64,000 nucleotides of DNA from Limnomonas spitsbergensis (Eukaryota > Chlorophyta > Chlorophyceae > Chlamydomonadales): the NCBI GenBank assembly GCA_037349105.1, contig JAYJMM010000079.1, positions 682,001-746,000 on the forward strand, written 5' to 3'. Shown here piece after piece: positions 33,301 through 43,000 of this stretch. The position numbers and the translations under genes were made by a program. The notes below the pieces were generated by a model. The model did no database searches. It was not told where the DNA came from and worked only from the letters and a program-made list of their open reading frames with translations. How positions within the stretch are numbered: position 1 is the first letter of the stretch; each line of letters opens with the position of its first letter.

Positions 33301-36300
33301 GCATGCCTTTGTACTTATCGCCTGCCTCGACATAGCCTGGCAAAAAAGAAGTGTGTGGGAGAGGTCGTGAGGAGGAACGGGGAGGGAATGCTTGAGTGGC
33401 TCAAACACAAATTGTTGAAACTCGTAATGGTGACTCATTTCATTTAAAGACTGCATTGTCTACTGCCTTGACACGGCATGAGAACTAAAATTAATACTCG
33501 TGTGGGGGCAAACGGCTGATTGCTGAGTCCTGAGCCTTGAGCCCTGAGCCTTGATCCCTGAACCATAGGTCCTGAATTCCCAGCCCTATATCCCAAGTGC
33601 TGAATCTCAACCCTTTGCGAGATTTACAACAGACAGCATCCTGCAGCACTCCGTTGTTTGAAGTGGCAGTACATACCGTGTGGCACTCCGCTCTTGAAGG
33701 CTGTGGCTCAATCCGTCTTGAATTTTGCTGGCGGGGGTGGACTGATGCAGTAATAAACCCTGAACATTGACCCTAAAGCCTGACCCTGTCTAGCCTAAGG
33801 TTCTATGGTTGCAGGCGCGTACCGTGCGGCACTCCGCTCTAGAAGGCTGTGGCTTAGTTCGCTTCGTCTTATGCTGGCGGGAGTGGACTGATGCAGTAAT
33901 AAACCCTGAACATTGACCCTAAAGCCTGACCCTGTCTAGCCTAAGGTTCTATGGTGGCAGGCGCGTACCCTGCTGCTCTCCACTTTTGAAGTTTTCACCT
34001 CGGTCCACCTTGGCTTGCTCGCGGGAGGGGGCAGATGCAGTATTGAACTATGAACATGAACCCTAAGCCCTAAATGGAGGTAATGGTGGTAGACGCGTAC
34101 CGTGCGGCACTCCGCTTTTGAAGGGTGTGGCTTGGTTTGCCTTGGCTTTTGCGCGCGGGAGTGTACAAATGCAGTAATAAACCTGGATATTAACTCTACA
34201 GCCCGACCCTAGGCTAGATCTTATGGTGGCAAGCGCATACCGTGCGGTACTCCGCTTTTGAAAGCTGCGGCCCTGTCCTCCTCGGCCTGCTCGCGGGAAG
34301 GGTTGTACATGCCGGTCCATTCTGCACATGGTAGCACGATACGGCATGATCCAGGTTTAGCCGGATTGTACTACCGAAGTGCTACGATACGGTACGATAC
34401 AGCTCGATACGGTTCAGCCGGATTGTGCGACCGTAATTCTGCACCCCACGGCGTCATGCATGGCGGGAGGATAGAAAGTAAAGCAGAGCAAGAAGGGACA
34501 TGTCAAATGTGCGGTTGGGTGAAATAGCGGAGAGGAAATGATTGAAGACGGGGGGGGAATGAGATACGGTGTGGTAAGGCTGTATATATTTACCTGTACC
34601 GTAGGTAGCATGGAAGATATGCTTTGCCTTCCCTCATACCGGTACCGTAAGTGATACATAGATGCATACATAAATACAAACGGTACAATAATAAATAGGT
34701 TCAATAATAAATAGGTACAATAATAAAAAGGTACAATATTAAATAGGTACAATAATAAATAGGTACAATATTAAATAGGTACAATATTAAATAGGTACAA
34801 TAATAAATAGGTACAATAATAAAAAGGTACAATAATAAATAGGTACAATAATAAATAGGTACAATAATAAATAGGTACAATAATAAATAGGTACAATAAT
34901 AAATAGGTACATAAATATCATACCGCGTGGATTGAGAAAGCTGCCCATTAAATTAAAGTTGTTTAGAGTGTTGAGACATTCATTCATGTACCCATCATCG
35001 AAATCAGGTTGCAGTCCATAATGTAGAAAGAGAGAAAGCTACGCACTATAAGGGCGTGTAGGTTAAGGAAACAGCGCAGCTTGGGGCCGTAGCCACATCC
35101 GCGCCGTTACCATTAGTAGTGCAGTAAACAATTGAGAGGTTCAGTCGTTTTCAAACCAGAGGGCAGCATGACCAGGAAGACTGATACAATAAATTAGAGT
35201 TCAAGGACGGAAAGGCAAGGCAGCTCACATATACATTATACAGTACCTCAGATACGAGCTGCCCGAAACGTGTTTCAATTCATTTTTGATGGTAACGGTG
35301 CGGATGTGGCTTCGGCCCTGAGCTGCGCTGCTCCCTTAACCCGCGCGCCCCGAAGGGGACGCAGTTTTCTTTCTTTCATTTTTTGCAGACAGATGCCTGC
35401 ACCTGTGTTAGTAAGGCCTGCCCGAGGGGAGTGGCTGCATGTCGGAATCCATTTCTTCTTGGCGTATTGGACCCCCGCTGTCCTCAGCTACCTTCTCAGC
35501 TCTCACCAGACAGAACATGGACTGTCCCTGATTTCCAGCCCCTTTTACCATCTTCCTTGTTCTTTCATACGAAAGACAGAATATATATTTCTCACCTGAC
35601 AGCTGTCCCCCGTCGGACTGCATGGCGGGCGTGTAGCGCTCCGCCTCGCTGTAGAAAGGATAGTTGTTTGGCGGGACGCGGAACATGCCGGTGCGGCCAG
35701 TACCTGGCGGTTCGCGGGTGAGACACTTTTGTATAAGAAGGTGAGTCAGCTACTATTCAGCTACAATCCAGATTCATTGTAAAATGCTAGTTGTTCAGAG
35801 GGATGCAGGACATGCCGGTGCGGCAGCGCCTGGTGGATTGAGGTTGATTCAGCTACACGGGTACAGTTAAGCCACAGTTCAGCTACAATCTAGCCCCACT
35901 GTAAATGATCTAGTCGTATGGGGGGATGTGGCAGTGTGGAACATCCTGGAGGGTTTAGTGCCATGGGGTTCAGGGACCAGTATCTACTTAAGCGTGCGTC
36001 AGCTTCAATTCAGCTACATTTCGTCCTGCAGCCGTGTGGGGCAGGTCAATGACATTACACCTCTGGGCCCTGCTCACACTTGCTCGGCCGCGTGGGCGCC
36101 TAACTTAAGGGGGGACAGGTGCAGCAGAACCTGATGTTCAGAATGCCCGCTGTGGGCCTGTCAAGGTTTGGTCGCCATTGGCCCGGCTGTGGCCGCCCGG
36201 CGGTCCCCGAAAGGTGGACTGGTGCACACTTAATTAAAGGCTGCTGTGGGCTGATCTTGATTTGATCTCTTTCTCTCACTGAAACTTTCTCACACTGAAA

Positions 36301-39043
36301 CGTTCTCACACTTTTGAAACCTTATCACAATAAGCTATGTCTGGCAGGGTTACCGGTACGGAAATACGGTACGGTAAAACGGTACGGTAAAACAGTACGG
36401 TAAAACGGTACGGTAAAACGGTACGATAAAACGGTACGATAAAACGGTACGGTATGGATACCTGTACAGTCAAACGGTATGGTACAGATACCGGTCAGGT
36501 ACGAACAAAATGGATGGACTGGTAAGAAAATGGCTGATACGGTTTTTTTAAACAGCACGGTATTGTTCAACGGTGTGGTTCGGTATGGTATGCAGTTAGG
36601 GATTTGACCTAAACGGCCGTACTGGGTGACCCTGCTGTTTCGGACAGGACACTCTTTCCTCAGGGAAATTCATATACAATTCAGAAAAATCAAGCTACAA
36701 GTAAAACTCGCTGAACAAGGGGTACTTGTCGTTCTTGAGGGGGGGGGGCATGAAAGAAGGACGAACGCTACGTCCCGTGAGGGGCTCGAGAGTTAAGGAT
36801 ACCACTCAGCCTGGGAGGGACATACCAGGATGGTCAATGCCTGGTGGAGCAGGTTAAAGGTTTTAGGGTTTAGGATTAAGGGTCTAGGGTTTAGGGTTTA
36901 TGGTGAAGGGTTTAGGGGGGGACATGCCAGGATGGTCAATGCCTGGTGGAGCAGGTAAAAGGGTTTAGAGTTAAGGGTTAAGGGTTTAGGGTGCAGGGTT
37001 TAGGGTTTCGTATTTAGGGTTTAGGATTTAGGGTTTATGGTTTATGGTTTAGGGTTAAGGGTGAAGGGTTTAGGGTGAAGGGTTTAGGGGGGTACGTGCC
37101 AGGATGGTCAATGCATGGTAGAGCAGGTGAAAGGGTTCTTAGTTCAGGGTGTAGGGTTTAGGGTTTGGGGTTTAGGGTTTGGGGTGAAGGGTTTAGGGGG
37201 GGGGGGGCATGCCAGGGTGGTCAATGCCTGGTAGAGCAGGTAAAAGGGTTAAGAGTTTATGGTTTATGGTTTATGGTTTATGTTTTATGGTTTATGGTTT
37301 ATGGTTGAGGGTGAAGGGTTTAGGGTGAAAGGTTTAGGGGGGGGGCATGCCGGGATGGTCAATGCATGGTTGAGCAGGTGAAAGGGTTTAGAGTTGAGGG
37401 TTTGGGGTTTAGGGTTTAAGGTGAAGGGTTTAGGGTTTGGGGTGAAGGGTTTAGGGGGGGGGGCATGCCAGGATGGTCAATGCCTGGTGGAGCAGGTAAA
37501 AGGGGTGGGAGTCGTGGGACACTTTTTACGTTAGGGTGCTCTGGCTGCAATTCAGCCCCATCCCCACCTGCAGCCAACAGGGCTTGGTGTAGCAAGCTCG
37601 TGTTGATTGGGCTGCCGGCTGCACAGCTTTCTTAAACTTCGCGCTCTCTAGAAGGCTTGTCTTTCTTTTTATCACTTTGCCGGCCGAGAGCCTGTCATTT
37701 CTTGGCTATCATCCCGATCGGCCCAGTGGTGGCCAGCCGTCCGACCCCAAAATTCTGTTTGGTGCGCCTTTAAAATAGCGCTGGTGGGCCCAAGCGTGGG
37801 TCAAAGTATGGACCAACTGTGGGCCAAAGTGTGGGAAGCTTCCCGATGGTCATTCTTAACCCATGCCCAGTAAAAATCGAGAATCAACATCAGTCTAAAC
37901 CTGGGAAATGGCAGGGCCTTTTATGCTTTAAGAGGCAGTCCTTTCTTGAGCACCTTAAAGAAATACGTGTTTCATTGACACGCCATCACTGGTTTCATCG
38001 TTATATTTTCGATTATTGAGGTCATCGAATGGCGTAATCATTGTGACGTTCCAGTGTCTGAACCCACCTGCCTTTTTGTGACTCATTTTAGCTGTTCTAT
38101 CACTTCGCTTTGCCAAGCCCCTTCGGAAAATACCAAAAGGTGTTTTTGTGCACCAAAACACCCACCTGCTGTCCCTCCTGAATCCTTACAGTGGGTGGCT
38201 GGGCATGCCTACCCATGTTTCTGTTAGCATGCTTAAGCTACTGTTGGGCTATATCACGTCCTTCAGTCAGAGAAGCAACTAGCAAGCCCTGCTGCTTAGC
38301 CCAAAGGCCAAAGGTAGCCAAAGGTTGTCTACAAGTCTAGTCCCCATTTCAGTAAATGCTGATGCGTACCCATTTATTTCTCCTCACCCCATCCCTGGAA
38401 CAGTCGAGCCCACGTGGCTGGGCCTTTTGGAGGTGTAACGTCATTGATTGACATGTATATTGGATAAGCAGCGTGCCTGTCTGATGGTAACGGCGCGGAC
38501 GCGGCCTAGGCCCATGCCAGACTGTTTCCCTACTCCTCACGCCCCGGCGGGGTGTAGTTTTCTTTCTTTCTTTGCCTGTCTGGGTTGGGTCATGGTGTGG
38601 ACATGCGTGGCTAGGATTAAGGGATTGTTAACCTGGGGACTGGGGAGGGGTGATCCCGCATTCACATACCGGGAGTAACTGCACCGTCCCAAAGACTTTT
38701 TTGAAGGGGCCAGATAGAGCGGAGGGGGTGCTCTTGAGAAATGAGAGCATGGGTATAAAGCTTCCAGCAGAACAGCGGCCACTACTGGCAGTGGACTGCC
38801 GATGTGGCCACGCTTCATTTCAGCATGGCCCAGAGGTGTAACGTCATGAACTGGTGGTGGACTGGTGCACATTAAAAATGCATACTGATACTCACCTGGG
38901 GTGGGATTGTACTTGGAGAATTTGGGCGTGTAGCTGGAAGCCTCCTGCGGCTGAAGCTCGTCTGTGACGGCCCACTCAGCGGATTCAGATGCGTCCCAAA
39001 CAGCCACAGGAGTGCTGGTGATGTCTGGGAGTTGCTTTGTCAT
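30301..39043 (-). CDS. Unidentified protein with TGM-type motifs and a possible ubiquitin-like segment
   Basis: Exon model on the - strand: 39043-38896, 35703-35596, 34321-34241, a candidate starting at 32750 (donor unresolved), 31818-31699, 30558-30513, 30365-30301. The first three join in phase 1 with GT-AG borders; the last three join in phases 0 and 1. The start is ATG 39043 (MTKQLPDITSTPVAVWDASE). The joined N-terminal part has short similar segments: TGRTGMFRVPPNNYPFYSEA, EWTGMYNPSREQAEEDRAAA and ATGRM. The 31818 exon carries VSPRMRLEDLRLVIR, and the next exon continues DQGGILPALQRLSYAG, an arrangement like the helix and strand of a ubiquitin-like fold (tentative). I do not recognise the family; an axonemal or cytoskeletal role would be speculation. 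The link between the 32750 and 31818 exons fails in phase, so an exon is missing or the model is wrong there. The 3' end is not found. Confidence 0.6.
30740..30812 (-). mobile_element. Element A copy, partial
   Basis: GGTTAAGGAAACAGCGCGGC and GGGGCCGAAGCCACA are clear. The tail and hairpin are degenerate (AAATAAAGCTAGGTCCCACAG). Confidence 0.65.
30869..30937 (+). mobile_element. 5'-truncated element A copy with target-site duplication
   Basis: Lacks the GGTAACGGCGCGGAT head but keeps the core, the hairpin (GCCCCTAGGGGGGC) and a T-rich tail. It is flanked by a perfect 11-base direct repeat TTTCTTATATT (30858-30868 and 30938-30948). Loss of the head with retention of the tail is typical of target-primed reverse transcription. 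Confidence 0.85.
30998..31087 (-). mobile_element. Element A copy with target-site duplication
   Basis: Full-length element A on the - strand flanked by a perfect 11-base direct repeat CAGGCCTACCA (30987-30997 and 31088-31098). Confidence 0.9.
31236..31698 (-). repeat. 68-bp array: copies of the 31699 exon donor edge
   Basis: Seven tandem 68-base units directly after the donor of the - strand exon ending at 31699. Read on the - strand, the real junction is GATACGG then GTATGTGGGG. Each unit carries ATCCGGGTATGTGGGGGATG, i.e. the exon end plus donor, then about 45 bases of intron. The first and last units keep GGGGTATGGC like the true intron start. Confidence 0.85.
31820..32060. repeat. ~58-bp degenerate repeat
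   Basis: Four to five loose units with CAGGTGCCGGGCAGGGTC and TTAGGGCTCAGGGCTCAG lie just upstream (- strand sense) of the acceptor of the 31818 exon. 32060-32500 shows no gene. Confidence 0.65.
32580..32700. repeat. GGCAGGGTGCAGG short repeat
   Basis: Irregular tandem GCAGGCAGGGTGCAGGG words adjacent to the candidate exon near 32700-32750. Confidence 0.7.
32880..33295. repeat. CAGATCCGCCAGATCACC repeat
   Basis: About 17 units of roughly 20-26 bases with CCACCAGATCCGCCAGATCA. AGATC words dominate. No credible coding frame. 33300-33640 is anonymous. Confidence 0.9.
33650..34240 (-). repeat. Copies of the 34241-34321 exon and its donor
   Basis: Four units of about 125-150 bases (exon-like words near 33672, 33817, 33965 and 34096). 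Read on the - strand, each carries a diverged version of exon 34321-34241 ending TTCAAAAGCGGAGTGCCGCA then CGGTACGCG, followed by intron text TAGGGTCAATGTTCAGGG. The two units near 33.7-33.9 kb are nearly identical to each other in the intron part. The genuine exon is taken as the one with an open frame and an acceptor in phase. Confidence 0.85.
34330..34440. repeat. GATACGG-type short repeat
   Basis: Irregular ACGATACGGTACGATACAGC words with interleaved TAGCCGGATTGT copies. Confidence 0.75.
34675..34915. repeat. 16-bp AT-rich minisatellite
   Basis: About 15 copies of AATAGGTACAATAATA-type units with AATATTAA variants. Strong AT skew compared with the surroundings. Confidence 0.95.
35024..35108 (-). 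mobile_element. Element A copy
   Basis: Full-length on the - strand with a GAAAGAGAGAAAG tail; head reads GCGCCGTTACC at 35098-35108. Confidence 0.82.
35288..35374 (+). mobile_element. Element A copy with target-site duplication
   Basis: Full-length on the + strand, GGTAACGGTGCGGATG to TTTTCTTTCT, hairpin GCCCCGAAGGGGAC. Flanked by a perfect 9-base repeat TTCATTTTT (35279-35287 and 35375-35383). Confidence 0.88.
35780..35950 (-). repeat. Acceptor-edge copies of exon 35596-35703 (near pair)
   Basis: GTTCAGAGGGATGCAGGACA, TGCCGGTGCGGCAGCGCCTG near 35790-35840 repeats the exon start and acceptor at 35690-35715 (GGAACATGCCGGTGCGGCC, then CTGGCGG). A weaker unit lies near 35910-35950. Confidence 0.75.
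36045..36110 (+). mobile_element. Element B copy
   Basis: TCAATGACATTACACCTCTG through GGGCGCCTAACTTAAGGGG. The flanks GGGCAGGT and GGACAGGT may be an imperfect target-site duplication. An element D-like fragment follows (36130-36245, GGCCTGTCAAGGTTTGGTC ... GGCCGCCCGGCGGTC). Confidence 0.75.
36345..36500. repeat. ACGGTAAAACGGTACGG repeat
   Basis: Short units of about 17 bases, TACGGTAAAACGG, with later CCGGT variants. Confidence 0.88.
36745..36812 (-). mobile_element. Element A copy, partial
   Basis: AAAGAAGGACGAACGCTACG, TCCCGTGAGGGGC and GTTAAGGATACC are recognisable; the GGTAACGG head is missing. Confidence 0.6.
36815..37505 (-). repeat. Array of decayed exon-edge copies embedded in TTTAGGG-rich sequence
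   Basis: Six units, each with a GCCAGGATGGTCAATGCCTG plus GTGGAGCAGG core, separated by runs of GGTTTAGGG. The core aligns with the acceptor side of exon 35596-35703 (CATGCCGGTGCGG, CCTGGCGG). The spacer is telomere-like and expanded in each unit. Confidence 0.8.
37520..38460. other. Anonymous part of the - strand gene's intron 1
   Basis: No gene or array. Contains a short element D-like fragment near 37680-37750 and an inverted element B fragment at about 38425-38455 (GGAGGTGTAACGTCATTG). Confidence 0.45.
38484..38572 (+). mobile_element. Element A copy with target-site duplication
   Basis: ATGGTAACGGCGCGGACG to TTTTCTTTCTTTCTT with hairpin CGCCCCGGCGGGGTG. Flanked by a perfect 10-base repeat TGCCTGTCTG (38474-38483 and 38573-38582). 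Confidence 0.9.
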
Positions 39044-39960
39044 TTCTTGAAGGAGAGGGCGAGCAGGTGGGTATCGATCGGAGAGGAGTGGGGATGATGG
39101 GGACGAAGGAGTGTATGTGGGAGTGAGGTTGTTGCTGAAAGGGGGGTGATGATGGGGTGGAGTGTGGGAGGGTCGTGTCTGAGGGGGGGGGGGATGGGGA
39201 GAGGAAGGAAGGCGGGATAGAGGCCAGACGAGCCTCCAAGTTTGCAGAGTTTATGAGATCGCTGAAGACCGGTTCCGGCCGCGTCGCGTCCTAGAAAAGG
39301 AAACCTATGGGAAGTCGCACGGTACAGCCCCAAATATTTCTTGAGGATGAAGAGGAAGCTGTCATGTGCGCCATGCCGTCGCGAGGAAATCAGTTGTGCA
39401 CGCGTGGCACCAACAGGTTTTCGATCTGCCATTTGTCGCCTTTGACGAATTTTGCCGAATTCAAAAGCTATGTTCGCATCGGAGGGCACGTGTTCGTATG
39501 AGCTGCGGCCAGTCTTTGTGACAGGATTGTATCGTGGTGGCCCCTGTGGTGGCCGTTGTAAAACATTAGAGAATCGATCGATGCAGGATCGAGGCGAGCC
39601 TTGGTATTCCGCCTCACCGACGCATGTTCCCCACCAAAGCATTACATGTGTCACCAGGGCTGCAGCAAGCGAAGTTCCGGGATGATCATGGGAGCGCAGT
39701 ACAGAAACGCTGTCATGCACCGGCTCCATGTACGCTTCCGCTTCAAGGCCGCATAGCGCACCAATGTCTGCCTTTTCTTTTCTTTTCTTTTTCTTTTCTG
39801 CCCGCCATCGACACTTCACATTGAACAGGGTGAATGTTCGTAATGCAGTGAGTAACGCGAGTTTTCGGGGAGGAGCTGTGTGCAGACTGCAACCGGTGGT
39901 ACCAGGGCTGTACTTACATGTGGTTGCGTTCGGTTGCGAAATATTCTGGATCTGACTCAA
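39040..39960 (-). CDS. Hypothetical 306-codon frame between divergent genes
   Basis: Open - strand frame whose stop overlaps the proposed start at 39043 (ATGA). The middle part (GPPRYNPVTKTGRSSYEHVP, then SDANIAFEFGKIRQRRQ) looks more protein-like than the Pro/Ser/His-rich last 60 residues, which come from a GGGGGGATGGGG-type tract. No family recognised. It fills most of the 1-kb intergenic space between the - strand gene and HPRT, so it may instead be promoter/5'UTR sequence that is open by chance. Confidence 0.25.
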   Translation of the reverse strand: MSQIQNISQPNATTCKYSPGTTGCSLHTAPPRKLALLTALRTFTLFNVKCRWRAEKKKKRKEKADIGALCGLEAEAYMEPVHDSVSVLRSHDHPGTSLAAALVTHVMLWWGTCVGEAEYQGSPRSCIDRFSNVLQRPPQGPPRYNPVTKTGRSSYEHVPSDANIAFEFGKIRQRRQMADRKPVGATRAQLISSRRHGAHDSFLFILKKYLGLYRATSHRFPFLGRDAAGTGLQRSHKLCKLGGSSGLYPAFLPLPIPPPLRHDPPTLHPIITPLSATTSLPHTLLRPHHPHSSPIDTHLLALSFKK

Positions 39961-40054
39961 AGGATCCTCCCGCCTTCCCCCTCACGCAGCACAAATAAGC
40001 CACTCGTAGGCAGCCCCGTGATCAGATCCCGCGTCCCGTCATTAGCATATCAAA
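39044..40054. promoter_or_regulatory. Divergent intergenic region
   Basis: Separates the - strand gene start (39043) from the HPRT start (40055), so both promoters should lie here if the two starts are right. I cannot point to a TATA box or defined factor sites. A T/C-rich TTTTCTTTTCTTTTTCTTTT tract is present near 39775-39798. Confidence 0.4.
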
Positions 40055-43000
40055 ATGATCCATCAGCGACAAGCCATCGCCACCTCCTCCTCCTCCCACG
40101 GTATTGCCACACCCATCTGCCGCCTAGTCACAACACAACGTGCCGCAACCCGCTGCCAGCGCATCGCCACGGTGCGCACATGCTCTCATGTTCGTCACCA
40201 TCATCGTCACCATCACCATCATCGTCGATGCAGATGAAATTCACCCTTGCTGCTGCTGAATTAGCCCTCCCACGCATCGCTGCAGGCTTGCCAAGGTTCC
40301 GCACCTCACGTCAGCCTCATTAGCACGCCAGCTCACTCGACACGCCATCGGCTGGGCAGCGTCATCGTGCGATCAAGCAACGGCAGCGGGGACATCCATC
40401 CCGACATCGGCAAGGTCCTGTTCAGCGAGGTGCAGATCAAGGAGTGCTGTCAGCGCTTGGGCAGGTCCGTGGGCAGGGCAAAACCACCAAGAATTTGAAT
40501 TCTCTTAATTTCCAGATTCTTCCCCTTTTCTATACTCGCATAATCCTTCACGAAAAGGCTTTTGGAAGGATACCATAAAGCTGTCACAGATACCATCATG
40601 CCCATCTCCTGTGGCCCATGCCCTGACATGTAATGAGCGCCATGCGCCCCCATGCATGGCACATTTGGAGTGCTCTTAAATACTGCATTAAAGACCAACA
40701 TAAGCTGCTGCCTGCTCAAAATCGCCACCACTCTCCCCTGCGCTAGCATTTCCCACCCATCTACCCATGGGGGGAGGAGGGCGGTGTCGGTGACCAAATT
40801 TATTTAATGCACAACCTGCTCATGACAACCACTTTGGTAGTCTGCTGAGCAACCGCCACCAGGAAGCAGAATCATTCTTTTTCCAGCCACGAGTCTGCCT
40901 TTGAAGGGCCGCCACACGGCTTCCAAAGGCCCGATCAGGCCCTAACCTGGACTGGCCTACGACTGGTGGCCAGAGCAGCAAGGCTGGCTACAAATGGGGC
41001 ATCCGGCCAGCGGCCTGAGTGTAGCTGACATGCAGCTGAGCCACAAATATGAACACTGTTGGGAAGATGGGTTCAATCCTGGACCAGTGACTCAGTCAGT
41101 ACAGAGCATACTGCGCCAGGCCCCCACGGCTGTTAGCCTTTTTTGCGGCTGTTAGCCGAGACATACCGCTCGAGTGTAGCTGGAGCACTGTACAGGAAAA
41201 ATGGGTTGGTGAGGGTTTAACGCCTGGCTTGTTGACCATGAATTTTGCCGCAGGGAGATTGGCGCAAATTATGCGGGCAAGCACGTCGTTTTGATTGGCG
41301 TACTCAAGGGCGGATTCATGTTCTGTGCAGGTGAGGAAGGGGGATCGAGGGGGAATGGATAAAATAGGGGCTTATGGGCTGAGGGACAGGTGGTTGCAGT
41401 TAGTTGCAGTTGTTTAGGGGGGCAGTGGGTGAAAGCGGCTGATGGGTACGGGGGCGATGGATGATAAGGGAATATTGGGTGAAGGAGGGCACTTGGTGAA
41501 GGAGGTTCGATTCATGTTATGTGCAGGGGAGGATGGGGGGTCGGGGGGGAATGGAATAAAAGAGGGGGTTTTCGGATCAATTTGGTAATGCCAAATAGTT
41601 ATATGACGGGTTGAGGCAGCTTAGGACAGGTGGTTGCAGTGGGTTAGGGGGGCAGTGGGTGAAAGTGTCTGTTGGATAAGGGGGAACTTGGTGAAGGAGG
41701 GTCGATTCATGTTCTGTGCAGGGGAGGAAGGGGGAAGGGGGGGGATGGATTATAAGAGGGGCTCATAGGCCGAGGGACAGGTGGTTGCAGTTGGTTAGGG
41801 GGGGCACGGCTGATGGATAAGGGGGAACTTGGTGAAGGAGGGTTGATTCATGTTCTGCACAGGTGTGGAAGGGGGAAGGGGGGGGATGGATTTAAGTTGA
41901 GGCTTCTGGGCTGAGGGACAGGTGGTTGCAGTTGGTTAGGGGGGCAGTGGGTGAAAGCGGCTGTTGGATAAGGGGGCACTTGGAGAAGGAGAGAGGATTC
42001 GTTTTCTGCGCATGTATGATGGGCCATTGGGACAAATGGGCAATTGGGAGAGGGTGGGCAATAGGTATAATTGTACAAGGGTCTGGTGCAGGTGTGGTAT
42101 GCTTATAACGGTGCATGCCCGCGGGGCCCTGCTCAACGCACGGCCGCGTGGAGCTGGAAGGGGGGACATTGATGAAAAGTGTGGGCAGAGGGTCACGTGG
42201 GACTGCGTGGGGCTGGAGGGGGATGAGCAAGCTCAATTCCAACTACCATGCGCAGCCAGGACCATGGTAAGTGCAACATGCAGGTGTAGATGTGTGAACA
42301 TCTGAATCTCTGCTTGGTTCCCAGGGTCTTGTGCTGAGGGCAACTCAAACTGAAAAGCGGAAAAGCTTGTTACAATTTCCATCCCAAATTATATTAAGAT
42401 CCCTGTGCAAAATCTACCGGAATACAAGATAGGTATTGCGTTGGGTAAGCAAATGCAGGACTTCATCATGTGTGTCTTGACTTTGACACATTTCCGGTGT
42501 GTGTTTTTATCAGTGCGACAGCTTCAGGTTTGGGTCTACCAGGGAAGTATGAAGTGGATTGGATTGAAAAAGAATTATAGGAATAGCTGCCTGCGCGTCA
42601 GATCAGCCCGGCCCCTGCTATCTTTGAGATTTAAATTTCGAGAGTTCCTCAGACCTGACCTCCTGACGTACCGTTATTCCGGTACACCCCTCCCGTGGCA
42701 TATATTCCTCCTGCCCCCATGCATCGCGTGCCACGTGACCACCCACATGCCCTGCTGCTAGCAGACATTGCTCGCCACATCAGCCAGGCCCCCGCCATCT
42801 TAGCGATTGACCTCCCCAAGGTGTCCGCATACGTCAACTTCTGACGATTTCACCTCCCAGCGGCATATATCTCCTTCTCTCACACATTGTGTGCCACATC
42901 AGCACCCGCATGCCCTGCTGCTTTGAACAGACATTGCACGCCACATCAGCCCGGCCCCCGCCATCTTAGAGATTGACTTTTTCAAGGCGTCTTCATACGG

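Noticed and set aside
36815..37505. True telomere or chromosome end
   Set aside because: TTTAGGG words are irregular, interrupted and embedded in an intron with genes on both sides.
42655..42780. Alternative HPT exon at the CCTCAG before 42644
   Set aside because: In the required phase it hits a stop after four codons (D-L-T-S-stop); the acceptor at 42930 gives the conserved DIARHI...IDF join instead.
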